DNA of 64,000 nucleotides. Origin: Clostridiales bacterium (GTDB lineage: Bacteria > Bacillota > Clostridia > Christensenellales > Aristaeellaceae). Below the pieces are notes generated by a model, which made no database searches, was not told where the DNA came from, and saw only the letters and a program-made list of their open reading frames with translations. Positions 47,864-56,542 of this stretch are shown here, piece by piece (position 1 is the first letter of the stretch; each line of letters starts with the position of its first letter). Both the position numbers and the translations under genes were made by a program. The stretch lies in assembly GCA_029012285.1 (NCBI GenBank), contig JAQXLU010000154.1, positions 1 through 64,000 on the forward strand, read 5' to 3'.

Positions 47864-49711
47864 ATGGACGCACCGCAGATGGCACACGCCCTGGAGACCC
47901 TCCGCCGCTATTTTGGCCATGACAGCTTCCGCCGGGGGCAGGAGGCGATGGTGGGCGCGCTCCTTTCGGGGCGGGATGCGCTGGGCGTGATGCCCACCGG
48001 CGCGGGCAAGTCCATCTGCTACCAGGTGCCCGCGCTGCTGCTGGAGGGCGTCACGCTGGTGATTTCTCCGCTGATTTCGCTCATGGCGGATCAGGTGGCG
48101 GCGCTCAAGGCGGCGGGCGTCCCGGCGGCCTATCTGAACTCAACCCTCACGCCCCGGCAGATGGAGCTCGCGCTGGAGCGGGCGCGCCAGGGGGCGTACA
48201 GGATCATTTACGTCGCGCCGGAACGGCTGGAAACCGCGGCCTTCCTGCGCTTTGCCACCCGGGCGAGGATTGCGCTCATTGCCGTGGACGAGGCGCACTG
48301 CGTCAGCCAGTGGGGGCAGGATTTCCGCCCGGTGTACCTGCGCATCGCGGATTTTGTGGCCCAGCTGCCATCGCGCCCGGTGATGGGCGCGTTCACCGCC
48401 ACGGCCACCGAGCGGGTGAAGGCGGACATCGTCCGCCACTTGATGCTGGCCAACCCTGTGACGGTCACCACCGGCTTTGACCGCCCGAATCTGTATTTCG
48501 AGGTGGTGCGCTGCCAATCGGTCAAGCGCCGCGACCAGGCGCTGCTTGAGGTGCTGCGGGGCAGGGAAGGGCAGAGCGGCATCGTCTACTGCGCCACCCG
48601 CAAGGCCGTGGAGGACATCTGCGACCAGCTCAATCGCGCGGGGATCGCCGCATCCCGCTACCACGCGGGGCTTTCCGACGAGGAAAGGCGGCAGAACCAG
48701 GAGGACTTCCAGTATGACCGGGTGCAGGTGATGGTGGCGACCAACGCCTTTGGCATGGGCATTGACAAATCCAACGTGCGCTTTGTCATTCATTACCAAA
48801 TGCCCCGTTCGATGGAGGCCTACTACCAGGAGGCGGGCCGCGCGGGACGCGATGGCGAACGCGCCGAGTGCATCCTGCTCTACAACGGGCAGGACATCAT
48901 CACCGCCAAATGGCTGATCGAGCACAATCCGCCCAACGAGGCGCTGTCTGCCGCCGAGCAGGCCAATGTCCGCCGCCTGGACATGAACCGGCTGCAAAGC
49001 ATGATCGACTACTGCACCAAGGACAGCTGCCTCAGGGCTGGCATTCTGCGCTACTTTGGAGAAAGGGTGACGGCGCCTTGTGGGGACTGCGGCCATTGTA
49101 CCGGCGGGCGCTATGCCCGGGCCGGGGAGGGGGCTGCGCCGAAGGCGCGTCGCATCCCTGCAGAGCGTCAGGCAAGGCCTGTCGAGCCTGCACCCAAGAA
49201 AATTGATGCGCCCCAGAACGACCTGATGGGGCAGCTCAAGGCAACCCGCACGGCGCTGGCAAAGGCGCAGGGGGTGCCGCCCTATATCGTTTGCAGCGAT
49301 GCAACCCTCGCCAGCATGTGCCGCATCCGGCCCCAGACCAGGCAGGGGATGCTCTCCGTCAGCGGCATGGGCGAGATCAAGACGGCCCGGTACGGCGATG
49401 CGTTTTTGCGGGTCATCAAGGCGTACACGATGCAGGAGAAGAAAATGCGCAGCCAGGTGGCGGCCATTGCGCGGGAAGCCCAATCGGCGGCGCTTCGCAA
49501 GAAAGGCGCGCCCGCGACGGCCAGTCCGATTCCGCGCCCAGCGCCCCTGCCGGCGCCCGAGCTGCCCTCGCGTCCCCCGCTGGAAAACACCGACGAGGAT
49601 CTGGCCGACGCCTACCTGTCCGGCATGACCGTACAGCAAATGGCGGACGAGCTGGGCCTGTCCGCCGGGGAGGTGCGCCAAAGGCTCATCGACCTGGATC
49701 TGATTTTCTGA
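47864..49711 (+). CDS. recQ: ATP-dependent DNA helicase RecQ
   Basis: The start is ATG at 47864 with AAAGGAGG 8 bp upstream, giving 615 residues. Helicase motifs are present in order: RRGQEAMV (motif 0), MPTGAGKSICYQ (Walker A), VDEAHCVSQWGQDFRP (DEAH), FTATAT (III), NAFGMGIDKSNVR (V) and QEAGRAGRDG (VI). The zinc-binding domain is shown by the Cys cluster C-x-n-PCGDCGHC near residue 405. An HRDC domain follows at about 450-540, and a C-terminal helix-turn-helix (SGMTVQQMADELGLSAGEV) ends the protein. It unwinds DNA 3' to 5' in recombinational repair. Confidence 0.96.
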   Translation: MDAPQMAHALETLRRYFGHDSFRRGQEAMVGALLSGRDALGVMPTGAGKSICYQVPALLLEGVTLVISPLISLMADQVAALKAAGVPAAYLNSTLTPRQMELALERARQGAYRIIYVAPERLETAAFLRFATRARIALIAVDEAHCVSQWGQDFRPVYLRIADFVAQLPSRPVMGAFTATATERVKADIVRHLMLANPVTVTTGFDRPNLYFEVVRCQSVKRRDQALLEVLRGREGQSGIVYCATRKAVEDICDQLNRAGIAASRYHAGLSDEERRQNQEDFQYDRVQVMVATNAFGMGIDKSNVRFVIHYQMPRSMEAYYQEAGRAGRDGERAECILLYNGQDIITAKWLIEHNPPNEALSAAEQANVRRLDMNRLQSMIDYCTKDSCLRAGILRYFGERVTAPCGDCGHCTGGRYARAGEGAAPKARRIPAERQARPVEPAPKKIDAPQNDLMGQLKATRTALAKAQGVPPYIVCSDATLASMCRIRPQTRQGMLSVSGMGEIKTARYGDAFLRVIKAYTMQEKKMRSQVAAIAREAQSAALRKKGAPATASPIPRPAPLPAPELPSRPPLENTDEDLADAYLSGMTVQQMADELGLSAGEVRQRLIDLDLIF

Positions 49712-49718
49712 TCCCCCG

Positions 49719-49747
49719 TTGAAATGCGCCCCTGTTTATGCTATCAT
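49719..49747 (+). promoter_or_regulatory. Promoter of the GH43 gene
   Basis: TTGAAA, 17 bp, TATCAT on the plus strand, 42 bp before the start codon. Confidence 0.82.
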
Positions 49748-49788
49748 ACCAGGGAAGATGAATCTGCGCCTGCGAAAGGAGCGTATCT

Positions 49789-50718
49789 ATGATTGAAAAG
49801 TATTCCGGCGTGCTGATCCCCCAGCGGGCCGACCCCTGCATCCTGCTTGCCCCGGACAGCTGGTATTACTTCACTGCTTCCGTTCCGGCATTCGACTGCG
49901 TTGAGCTGCGCCGTGCCAAGTCCATTGAGGAGCTGCCCAGCGCGCCCACCCGGATCGTCTGGCGCAAGCACATTGACGGCATCATGTCCCAGAATATCTG
50001 GGCGCCGGAAATCCATTTGGTGGACGGCGTGTGGTGCATCTACTTTGCCGCCGCGGGTCAGAAGCCGGACGACAACGGCGTGTTCAGCCACCGGATCTAC
50101 TGCCTCCAGTGCGACGGCGATCCCATGCTGGACGACTGGGTGGAGGCTGGCCAGGTCAACACCGGCTGGGAGTCCTTCGCCCTGGACGCGACCACCTTCA
50201 CCGCGGCGGGCAAGCGCTACTTCGTCTGGGCCCAGCGCAATGAGGGCATCCGCGGCAATTCCAACCTGTACATCGCTGAGATGCTGTCCGCGACGGAGCT
50301 GAAGCTCCCGGGGATTCTGCTGTCCGTGCCCGAGTACGACTGGGAATGCATCGGCTACCGGGTCAACGAGGGCCCCTCGGTGCTCAAACACAACGGCAAA
50401 TTGTTCCTGACCTATTCCGCCTCCGCGACGGATGAGCACTATGCCATGGGCATGCTCACCGCCGATGAGGGCTCGGATTTGCTGAACCGGGCCTCCTGGC
50501 ACAAGAGCCCCGTCCCGGTGATGGTGACCGACCCGGCTCACGGCATTTATGGCCCGGGGCACAACTCCTTCACCAAGGCGCAGGATGGCCGCGATCTGCT
50601 GGTGTTCCACGCCCGGCCCTACCCGGGCTTTGAGGGGACGCCCCTGTCCGACCCCAACCGGCACTGCCACGTCTGGCCCGTCGTGTATGATGAGCAAGAC
50701 CGGCCCGTCTTCAACTGA
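49789..50718 (+). CDS. Glycoside hydrolase family 43, probable alpha-L-arabinofuranosidase
   Basis: The protein has 309 residues with no signal peptide. The catalytic base Asp is in PQRADPCILL, the pKa-modulating Asp in SFALDATTF, and the acid Glu in RVNEGPSVLKHNGK. The blade motif NIWAPEIHLVDGVWCIYF and the GPGHNSFTKA segment are like GH43 exo-alpha-1,5-arabinofuranosidases (subfamily 26 type). It would remove arabinose from arabino-oligosaccharides in the cytosol. It has its own promoter and terminator and is monocistronic. Confidence 0.88.
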   Translation: MIEKYSGVLIPQRADPCILLAPDSWYYFTASVPAFDCVELRRAKSIEELPSAPTRIVWRKHIDGIMSQNIWAPEIHLVDGVWCIYFAAAGQKPDDNGVFSHRIYCLQCDGDPMLDDWVEAGQVNTGWESFALDATTFTAAGKRYFVWAQRNEGIRGNSNLYIAEMLSATELKLPGILLSVPEYDWECIGYRVNEGPSVLKHNGKLFLTYSASATDEHYAMGMLTADEGSDLLNRASWHKSPVPVMVTDPAHGIYGPGHNSFTKAQDGRDLLVFHARPYPGFEGTPLSDPNRHCHVWPVVYDEQDRPVFN

Positions 50719-50730
50719 AATGGCATGATC

Positions 50731-50767
50731 GGGCGACCATCGCGGCCCTGCGGGATGGTCGCCCTTT
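50731..50767 (+). terminator. Terminator after the GH43 gene
   Basis: GGGCGACCATC pairs perfectly with GATGGTCGCCC (11 bp), followed by TTTGTG. Confidence 0.75.
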
Positions 50768-50813
50768 GTGATGGAATTAGCATTTTCCGCAAAATGAAGG
50801 AAAAATGTCGGAA

Positions 50814-50867
50814 ATGTACATAAAGAAACTTGAATTAAGTATGTACGAAAACGTTGGAAGCATGTAC
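50814..50867 (+). repeat. Three ATGTAC repeats before the second sugar ABC operon
   Basis: ATGTAC occurs at 50814, 50841 and 50862, and a related TTGTAC follows near 50891. The first copy is the palindrome ATGTACAT. The third overlaps a TACAAT that could be the operon's -10 box. The spacing of 27 and 21 bp is consistent with operator sites for one regulator. The 256-bp gap (50719-50974) holds no gene. Confidence 0.4.
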
Positions 50868-50974
50868 AATGAGGTAGAATATCGCTCGGATTGTACCCTT
50901 CGGGGGCATGGAGCGTAAACGGCAAAGCAACTGTCAGAACGGTGGATTTCGATGTTTCTCCGGGAGGAGTTCGC

Positions 50975-51580
50975 ATGAAGCGTCAGATCACATTCCGGCA
51001 GTACCGTGCGATGGATCTTTTCCTTTTTACTGCGCTATTGTGTGTGTGCGAGACGCTCATCACCCTGGGCGCGAACCGCTGGTTCCCCGCAGAGCCTTGG
51101 ACGCTCTCGCTCACGCCGGCGGTTACAGCCATCGTCATGGTCCGCTGGGGCGGCTTTGCTGCGATTCCTGCCCTGTTGGGGGCATTGGTGTTCTGCCTGG
51201 CGTCTGGCGCCACCCTTCCTCAATACTTCATCTACTGTGTTGGCAACCTCGCCGCGCTTGTGCTGACACAGTTTCTTTATCGGGAAGGTTGGAAGCGTTT
51301 ACATGCACAGGTGCTCCTGGCGCTGCTCTATGGCCTGATGGCGGCGCTGCTGATGCAGCTGGGCCGCGCGCTCCTGTCCCTGGCGATGGGAACGGGCTGG
51401 CGCACCTGCCTGGGCTTTGTCACCACGGACAGCCTGTCCACGCTCTTTGCGGCGCTACTTGTGTGGATCACCCGCAACCTGGACGGCATGCTGGAGGAGC
51501 AAAGGCACTACCTGCGGCGAATCGCAGCGGAAGAAGAAAACGAAAAGGCCCGGGCCAATGACCCGTGGCAAAGCGAATGA
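50975..51580 (+). CDS. Small polytopic membrane protein, ECF S-component-like
   Basis: The start is ATG at 50975 with GGGAGGAG 7 bp upstream, giving 201 residues. Five to six hydrophobic helices are visible (FLFTALLCVCETLITLGA; TPAVTAIVMVRWGGFAAIPALLGALVF; YFIYCVGNLAALVL; LLALLYGLMAALLMQLG; LSTLFAALLVWIT). The helix pattern and the small size resemble S-components of ECF transporters, but no ECF ATPase or T-subunit is near. A charged tail follows. It is the first gene of the second sugar ABC operon, and its stop overlaps an in-frame ATG of the next gene. Confidence 0.65.
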   Translation: MKRQITFRQYRAMDLFLFTALLCVCETLITLGANRWFPAEPWTLSLTPAVTAIVMVRWGGFAAIPALLGALVFCLASGATLPQYFIYCVGNLAALVLTQFLYREGWKRLHAQVLLALLYGLMAALLMQLGRALLSLAMGTGWRTCLGFVTTDSLSTLFAALLVWITRNLDGMLEEQRHYLRRIAAEEENEKARANDPWQSE

Positions 51581-51603
51581 AGGAATCAAGGGGGTTGGCT
51601 TTC

Positions 51604-52656
51604 ATGGCAGCAAAAGCGGCGGATTTCCTCATCTTTGATGAGGCGGCCGGTGTATACCGCGAAAACCCGGAGCAGCTGGTCCGCGATGACGTGGAGAAGC
51701 ATGCCTGGCGTCATGTGGGCATGACGATCATCAAGGACTGGCGATTGTACCTGATGCTGGTGCCCATGTTGCTGGTGTTCCTGTTCTGGCGCTACCTGCC
51801 CATGTACGAGCTGCTGGGCTGCTTCAAGGTGCCGGACGAGGTGCTGCCCGTGGCGCAGCAGAATTTCTCAGGCTTTTCCTACTTCAAGCGGCTGCTGGTG
51901 GGTGGGGACAGCTTGTCCATGGAATTCTGGCGCGCGCTGCGCAACACCTTCCTGCTCAGCTTCTATGGCTTGTGCTTCGGCTTCCCGATGCCCGTCATTC
52001 TGGCGCTGTTCTTCAACGAGATCCGCTCCAACATCGTGCGCTCCACCTGCCAGGTGCTCACGTATCTGCCCAAGTTCATGTCTACCGTCGTCATGACCTC
52101 GCTGGTGACCATGCTGGTCAAGCAAGGGTCGTTGACCACGGGCATGGGCATCATCAGCCAGGCGCTGGAGGGGCTGGGGCTCATCTCCCACGACGTCGCC
52201 AACGCCGGTCTGCTCAACAACCCGGACTTCTTCCGGGCCATCTATCAGATCTCCGGTATCTGGGAGGGCGCGGGCTACGACAGCATCGTGTACTTCGCGG
52301 CGATCATCGCCATTTCGCCTACCAGCTATGAGGCCGCGCAGATCGACGGCGCGGGCAAGATGTCTCAGATGCGCTATGTGGTGCTGCCGGGCATTTTGTC
52401 CACCATCGTGATCATGCTGATTACCCGCATCGGCTCGCTGCTGAACATCGGCTACGAGAAGGTGCTGCTGCTCTACAACACCAACACCTACGTCACGGCG
52501 GATGTGGTGTCCACCTTCGCCCAGCGTTACGGCCTGGAGGGCGCGCAGAAGGGCCTGGCCTCCGCGGCGGAAATGATGAACAATGTCGTCAGCATGCTGC
52601 TGGTGATCAGCGCGAACACCATCGCCCGCAAGGCCAGCGACACGTCGCTGTACTAA
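51604..52656 (+). CDS. Sugar ABC transporter permease, LplB type
   Basis: Three in-frame starts exist (GTG 51565, ATG 51577, ATG 51604). I choose 51604 because AAGGGGG lies 9 bp upstream. The 350-residue protein has six membrane helices and a long cytoplasmic N-terminus. LplB features are DWRLYLMLVPMLLVFLFW, NTFLLSFYGLCFGFPMPVILALF, and the EAA loop SPTSYEAAQIDGAGKMSQMR. The family imports complex sugars and oligosaccharides. It pairs with the next gene product. Confidence 0.9.
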   Translation: MAAKAADFLIFDEAAGVYRENPEQLVRDDVEKHAWRHVGMTIIKDWRLYLMLVPMLLVFLFWRYLPMYELLGCFKVPDEVLPVAQQNFSGFSYFKRLLVGGDSLSMEFWRALRNTFLLSFYGLCFGFPMPVILALFFNEIRSNIVRSTCQVLTYLPKFMSTVVMTSLVTMLVKQGSLTTGMGIISQALEGLGLISHDVANAGLLNNPDFFRAIYQISGIWEGAGYDSIVYFAAIIAISPTSYEAAQIDGAGKMSQMRYVVLPGILSTIVIMLITRIGSLLNIGYEKVLLLYNTNTYVTADVVSTFAQRYGLEGAQKGLASAAEMMNNVVSMLLVISANTIARKASDTSLY

Positions 52657-52668
52657 GGAGGTTACAAT

Positions 52669-53559
52669 ATGAAAAGAAAGCTTGAAACCTCCGAGATGAT
52701 CTTCAAGGTCATCAGCTATACGCTCCTGTGCGTGTTCTCCCTGGCCTGCCTGTATCCCTTTGTGTACGCGATTTCCGCCTCCATCAGCGGCGGACACGCG
52801 GTGGACTACGGCGAGGTGGTGCTCTTCCCCAAGGAGATCCAGTTTGAGGCCTTCGCCCGCATGTTCAATGACAACATGTTCTGGAATTCCTACTCCAACA
52901 CCCTGTTCCTGACCTTCTACGGCACCATCTGGTCGCTGGTGGTGGCCATCCTGGGTGCGTATGCCCTGTCCAAGAAGCGGCTGCTGTTCCGGCGCGTCTT
53001 TAACTTCTTCCTGGTCTTTACCATGCTGTTCTCCGCCGGTTTGGTGCCCCAGTACCTCAATTACTTGCAGACCAAGGCGGTTTTCAACGCCGTGGGCATC
53101 ATGGACGACAAGTGGTTGGTGGTTATCGCCATGGGCATGGCGGCGATGAACATCATCCTGCTGCGCAACGCCTTCGAGGGCGTGCCGAGCGAAATTGAGG
53201 AGGCAGCCGTGGTGGACGGCGCGACCGAGTTCCAGGTGCTCAGCAAGGTCTACATCCCCATGAGCAAGTCCACCATCGCCACCGTGGCGCTGTTCTTCGC
53301 CATTTCCCGCTGGAATGGCTACTTCTGGGCCCGCCAGATGATCTCCAACTCCAACGAGCATCCCCTGCAGGTGTTCATCCGCCTGCGCCTGGAGGAGTTC
53401 ACCGATCCCGATTACATGACCGGTTGGAACGAGGCCTACTCCTCCGACTCGGTGATCTACGCGCTGATCGTCTGCTCCATCGTGCCGATCCTGATCATCT
53501 ACCCCTTCATTCAGAAGTACTTCGCCAAGGGCGTGAACATGGGCGGCGTGAAGGAGTAA
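52669..53559 (+). CDS. Sugar ABC transporter permease, LplC type
   Basis: The protein has 296 residues with six helices. The EAA loop is VPSEIEEAAVVDGATEFQVL, and the C-terminal YPFIQKYFAKGVNMGGVKE is typical of LplC-type permeases. It lies 12 bp after the LplB gene with AAGGAGGT 8 bp before the ATG. Together they form the channel for the substrate delivered by the following binding protein. Confidence 0.93.
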   Translation: MKRKLETSEMIFKVISYTLLCVFSLACLYPFVYAISASISGGHAVDYGEVVLFPKEIQFEAFARMFNDNMFWNSYSNTLFLTFYGTIWSLVVAILGAYALSKKRLLFRRVFNFFLVFTMLFSAGLVPQYLNYLQTKAVFNAVGIMDDKWLVVIAMGMAAMNIILLRNAFEGVPSEIEEAAVVDGATEFQVLSKVYIPMSKSTIATVALFFAISRWNGYFWARQMISNSNEHPLQVFIRLRLEEFTDPDYMTGWNEAYSSDSVIYALIVCSIVPILIIYPFIQKYFAKGVNMGGVKE

Positions 53560-53747
53560 GCAGCGCGCCGCTGCACCCAGCCCGCGATGGAGGCTCAGGT
53601 CTCCTTTGCGTGTTGCCGCGTGTTGCTTGCAGCGCTTGCCCGGCTTGGGCGCCGCGCACACATTGCGCGGACTGCATGCAGCATGCCCCCTGATCCTGTG
53701 CTTTCCCGGAGCGATCCGGTGAAAAATAATTCATGGAGGAAAAAACT
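53560..53747 (+). other. Intergenic region before the binding-protein gene
   Basis: The 188-bp gap contains small hairpins (GCAGCG-CGC-CGCTGC right after the permease stop, and CCGGA-GCGA-TCCGG before the start) and no ORF. A convincing promoter is not visible, so the binding-protein mRNA may arise by read-through and processing. Confidence 0.4.
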
Positions 53748-55826
53748 ATGAAGCGTATCGTTTCCCTGCTGATGGCGCTGGCCATGGCGGCCACGCTGCT
53801 CGTTAGCACCGCTGTGGCGGACGATGGCCTGACCTATGCCGACGGCACCGTGCTGCGCATGGCCACCGGCTACAACAACGCCAAGACCGGCCTGTTCTTC
53901 GACGCGTCCGTCGCGGGCGAGGGCGTGACCCTGGCCGACGGTGTGACCTACCACACCGGCGACCTCAAGCCCACCTGGGTGGCTGTGCAGAACAAGCTGA
54001 ACGTTGTCTTTGAGAACCAGTATCAGGGCAACAGTGCCAGCAACGAGTTCGACTTCTGGAAGGAGCGCCTGAACGAGGTTGACATGCTGTCCGGTACCGC
54101 TGCCAAGCTGACCGAGTACGGCGAGGCCGGTTCCATCGTGAACATCGGCGCTTACCTGGATCAGATGCCCAACTTCAAGGCCTACCTGGAGGCGAACCCC
54201 ATCGTCCGCCTGTCCATCACTGGCAACACCTCGACCGGCGCCATCTACTTCTCCCCTTACTTTGATGGCGTGAACGACATCGAGCGTATGCCCCTGATGC
54301 GCGTTGACTGGGTGCAGAAGCTGCTGGATGGCGAGGGCGCCTTCGCGGCTGAAAAGTCCAACACCCTGGCTGCTGCGGTTTACGAGCCCTACATGCCCAC
54401 CGCCGGCAAGGTGGAAATCGACGTGGTGAACCTGGAAGGCACCGCCGTTGAGACCATCGCCAAGGACTACGACGCCGCTGGCAACATCGTGGCCAAGATG
54501 AACGCCGCTGGCACCATCGACGGTGTGGCTGCGGTCAACATGCTGCGTGAGTACATCGACGTGGCCTACAATGGCTACTACGGCACCCAGCGCTCCAACC
54601 TGTTCGTGGGTCAGAACGCTGCGTGGGACGCGGACGAGCTGGTTGCCCTGCTGCGCTGCGTCGTCGCCAACCCCCAGACCCTCAATGGCACCGACTCCGT
54701 GCAGGGCCTGTTCTCCCGTGAGGACGACAACAACCAGCGCCGTGTGGATATGTTCCGGTTCGCGGGCGTGCTCTTCGGCGTGCGCGGCCTGGAATCCCGT
54801 CAGGATTACCTCTACATCGACGTGGACGGCAAGCTCCACGACGCCCGTCAGGAGGCTGCCTCCTACGAGGCAATGGAGCGTATGAACGCCATGGCGCAGG
54901 AGGGCCTGATCTCCAAGGCCTTCATGGAGACCGCCAAGGAATCCACCAAGACCTACCTGGAGAACGACCTGGGCTTCATGCACTATGACTACAACCAGAC
55001 CCAGACCGTGTACAACGAGACTGCCCTGCAGGAGGGCGAGAAGTACATGGCCGTGATGGTGCCCGTTGCCTGCTGGATGGACGGCACCGAGGGCGGCAAG
55101 TACATGCGCTTCACCGAGTCCTGGCGTTCCGTCAAGACCGACGGCTGGGGCATCTCCGTGGCTGGCGTGGCTGACAATGCCGACAAGCTCAACGCTGCCC
55201 TGGCGCTGATCGACTTCGCTTACAGCGAGGAAGGCCAGATCCTCATGTCCTACGGCCCCGATGCGTTCATCAAGCAGAATGCGGACGGCTCCTACGTCAC
55301 CTTCAACTTCAACGGCAAGGAAATGCCCGTGATTGCGGACGCGACCTTCGCTGAGCTGTGGGAGAAGGCCTCCGGCAACTACACCAACTACGCCCGTCAG
55401 TTCCTGGGCTCCACCCTGTCCTTCGCCAAGAGCCAGGCGTTTGAGTACCAGTGCACCCACGAGGTTGGCAAGGAAGGCGCCGGCAAGCTGTCCGTGGCCA
55501 TCGCCCTGGGCACCATCAAGCACCCCGAGCTGGCTGTGACCGAGAATCCCTGGTACACCTCCGTGCCCACCGTGCTGCCCAACACCAAGGTTGAGAACGA
55601 CATGATCAACGGCTACTCTGAGCTGAGCACCAAGTACAACTCCGCCAAGGGCAAGCAGAATCTGTTCGTGGATCAGATCGTGGCTGGCTATGCCGTGGAA
55701 GGCATGTCCGATGCGTCTGAATCCGTCGCCTACGTCAGCGGCACCATGGGTGGCAAGCAGTACCTGGCCCTCAAGCAGCGCGCTTGGGATCGCCTGGTGG
55801 CTTACTACGCCGAGCTGTCCAAGTAA
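53748..55826 (+). CDS. Secreted sugar-binding protein of the second ABC operon
   Basis: I choose the ATG at 53748, behind GGAGG, rather than the one 15 bp earlier that lies in this site. The 692-residue protein has a signal peptide (LLMALAMAATLLVSTAVA) without a lipobox Cys. Family features of large extracellular solute-binding proteins include WVAVQNKLNVVFENQ, NEFDFWKERLNEVDML, GVLFGVRGLESRQDYL and IDFAYSEEGQILMSYGPD. It is larger than the usual 400-550 residues of the LplA group. It should deliver oligosaccharides to the LplB/LplC pair. Confidence 0.9.
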   Translation: MKRIVSLLMALAMAATLLVSTAVADDGLTYADGTVLRMATGYNNAKTGLFFDASVAGEGVTLADGVTYHTGDLKPTWVAVQNKLNVVFENQYQGNSASNEFDFWKERLNEVDMLSGTAAKLTEYGEAGSIVNIGAYLDQMPNFKAYLEANPIVRLSITGNTSTGAIYFSPYFDGVNDIERMPLMRVDWVQKLLDGEGAFAAEKSNTLAAAVYEPYMPTAGKVEIDVVNLEGTAVETIAKDYDAAGNIVAKMNAAGTIDGVAAVNMLREYIDVAYNGYYGTQRSNLFVGQNAAWDADELVALLRCVVANPQTLNGTDSVQGLFSREDDNNQRRVDMFRFAGVLFGVRGLESRQDYLYIDVDGKLHDARQEAASYEAMERMNAMAQEGLISKAFMETAKESTKTYLENDLGFMHYDYNQTQTVYNETALQEGEKYMAVMVPVACWMDGTEGGKYMRFTESWRSVKTDGWGISVAGVADNADKLNAALALIDFAYSEEGQILMSYGPDAFIKQNADGSYVTFNFNGKEMPVIADATFAELWEKASGNYTNYARQFLGSTLSFAKSQAFEYQCTHEVGKEGAGKLSVAIALGTIKHPELAVTENPWYTSVPTVLPNTKVENDMINGYSELSTKYNSAKGKQNLFVDQIVAGYAVEGMSDASESVAYVSGTMGGKQYLALKQRAWDRLVAYYAELSK

Positions 55827-55835
55827 TCCATTTCC

Positions 55836-55928
55836 GTGGCGGGGGCTTCGGCTCCCGTCACGGGTTCCCGTCAGCCTCCCTTGCGCGGGAGGTTGACGGG
55901 AACCTGATTCCGCATCCCAAGGGGATGC
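55836..55928 (+). other. Array of three stem-loops after the binding-protein gene
   Basis: Hairpin 1 (55836-55861) is an 11-bp stem with a TTCG loop. Hairpin 2 (55863-55904) pairs GGTTCCCGTCA...CCTCCC with its complement over 17 bp with one mismatch. Hairpin 3 (55912-55928) is GCATCCC/GGGATGC. None has a T-run. Such arrays commonly protect the upstream mRNA from 3' exonucleases. Confidence 0.65.
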
Positions 55929-55951
55929 AGTGCGATTTGTGGGAGGTTCTT

Positions 55952-56542
55952 ATGTACAAGAAGCAGCTCATCGTGCAGAAGCTCATCTGCTTTGCGGCGC
56001 TGGCCGTCAGCGCCCTGGTGTTTCTGTATTCCCTGGGCCTGATGACGGATCTGTATGACAGCCTGTACTTCACCATGATGGACCCGACGAACCCGGATGA
56101 CACCTGGGTGCCCGGCTCGCAGGTCTACTACCACATGCAGCCCTTCAATAAGCAGCTGCTGGGCTACGCCATCGGCATGGTGCTTTTGTCCTGCCTGCTG
56201 TTCATCACCAGCACCCATGCCCGCCGCCGGTATTATGTGGGCAATGCGGTGGCGGTGGGGGCGTTCACGGTGGCGGGCGCAGCGCTGAGCGTGTGGGCGC
56301 ACCTCCAGCTGCAAGCCTTCCGGGCGGAATTCCTCCAGGTGGATTTCGACGCGCTCCAGTTCTTCTCCGAAATGATGAGCACGCCCTACACCAAGTCCAC
56401 TTTCTGGTTTGACGCGCATTATGCGGTGTTCGGCCTGGTGATGCTCATGTGCCTCCTGCAAGTGGTGAACTACGTTTGGAAGCTCTCCCTGATGCACGCC
56501 GAAAAGCGGCTGATTGAGGAAGGAAAGAAGGTGTCCGCATGA
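55952..56542 (+). CDS. Membrane protein of unknown function, four helices
   Basis: The start is ATG at 55952 with GGGAGGT 5-6 bp upstream, giving 196 residues. The longer track ORF begins in the binding-protein gene. Four hydrophobic segments are seen (ICFAALAVSALVFLYSLGL; LLGYAIGMVLLSCLLFI; AVAVGAFTVAGAALSVWA; YAVFGLVMLMCLLQVVNYV). A loop of about 40 residues rich in Asp, Tyr and Trp between helices 1 and 2 should face outward. No family is recognised. The stop codon overlaps the next start as ATGA. Confidence 0.75.
   Translation: MYKKQLIVQKLICFAALAVSALVFLYSLGLMTDLYDSLYFTMMDPTNPDDTWVPGSQVYYHMQPFNKQLLGYAIGMVLLSCLLFITSTHARRRYYVGNAVAVGAFTVAGAALSVWAHLQLQAFRAEFLQVDFDALQFFSEMMSTPYTKSTFWFDAHYAVFGLVMLMCLLQVVNYVWKLSLMHAEKRLIEEGKKVSA

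Noticed and set aside
51868-53661. 597-aa minus-strand ORF
   Set aside because: It is antisense to the LplB/LplC genes and rich in His and Gly, without any domain.
53595-55523. 642-aa minus-strand ORF
   Set aside because: It is antisense to the binding-protein gene and has shadow composition.
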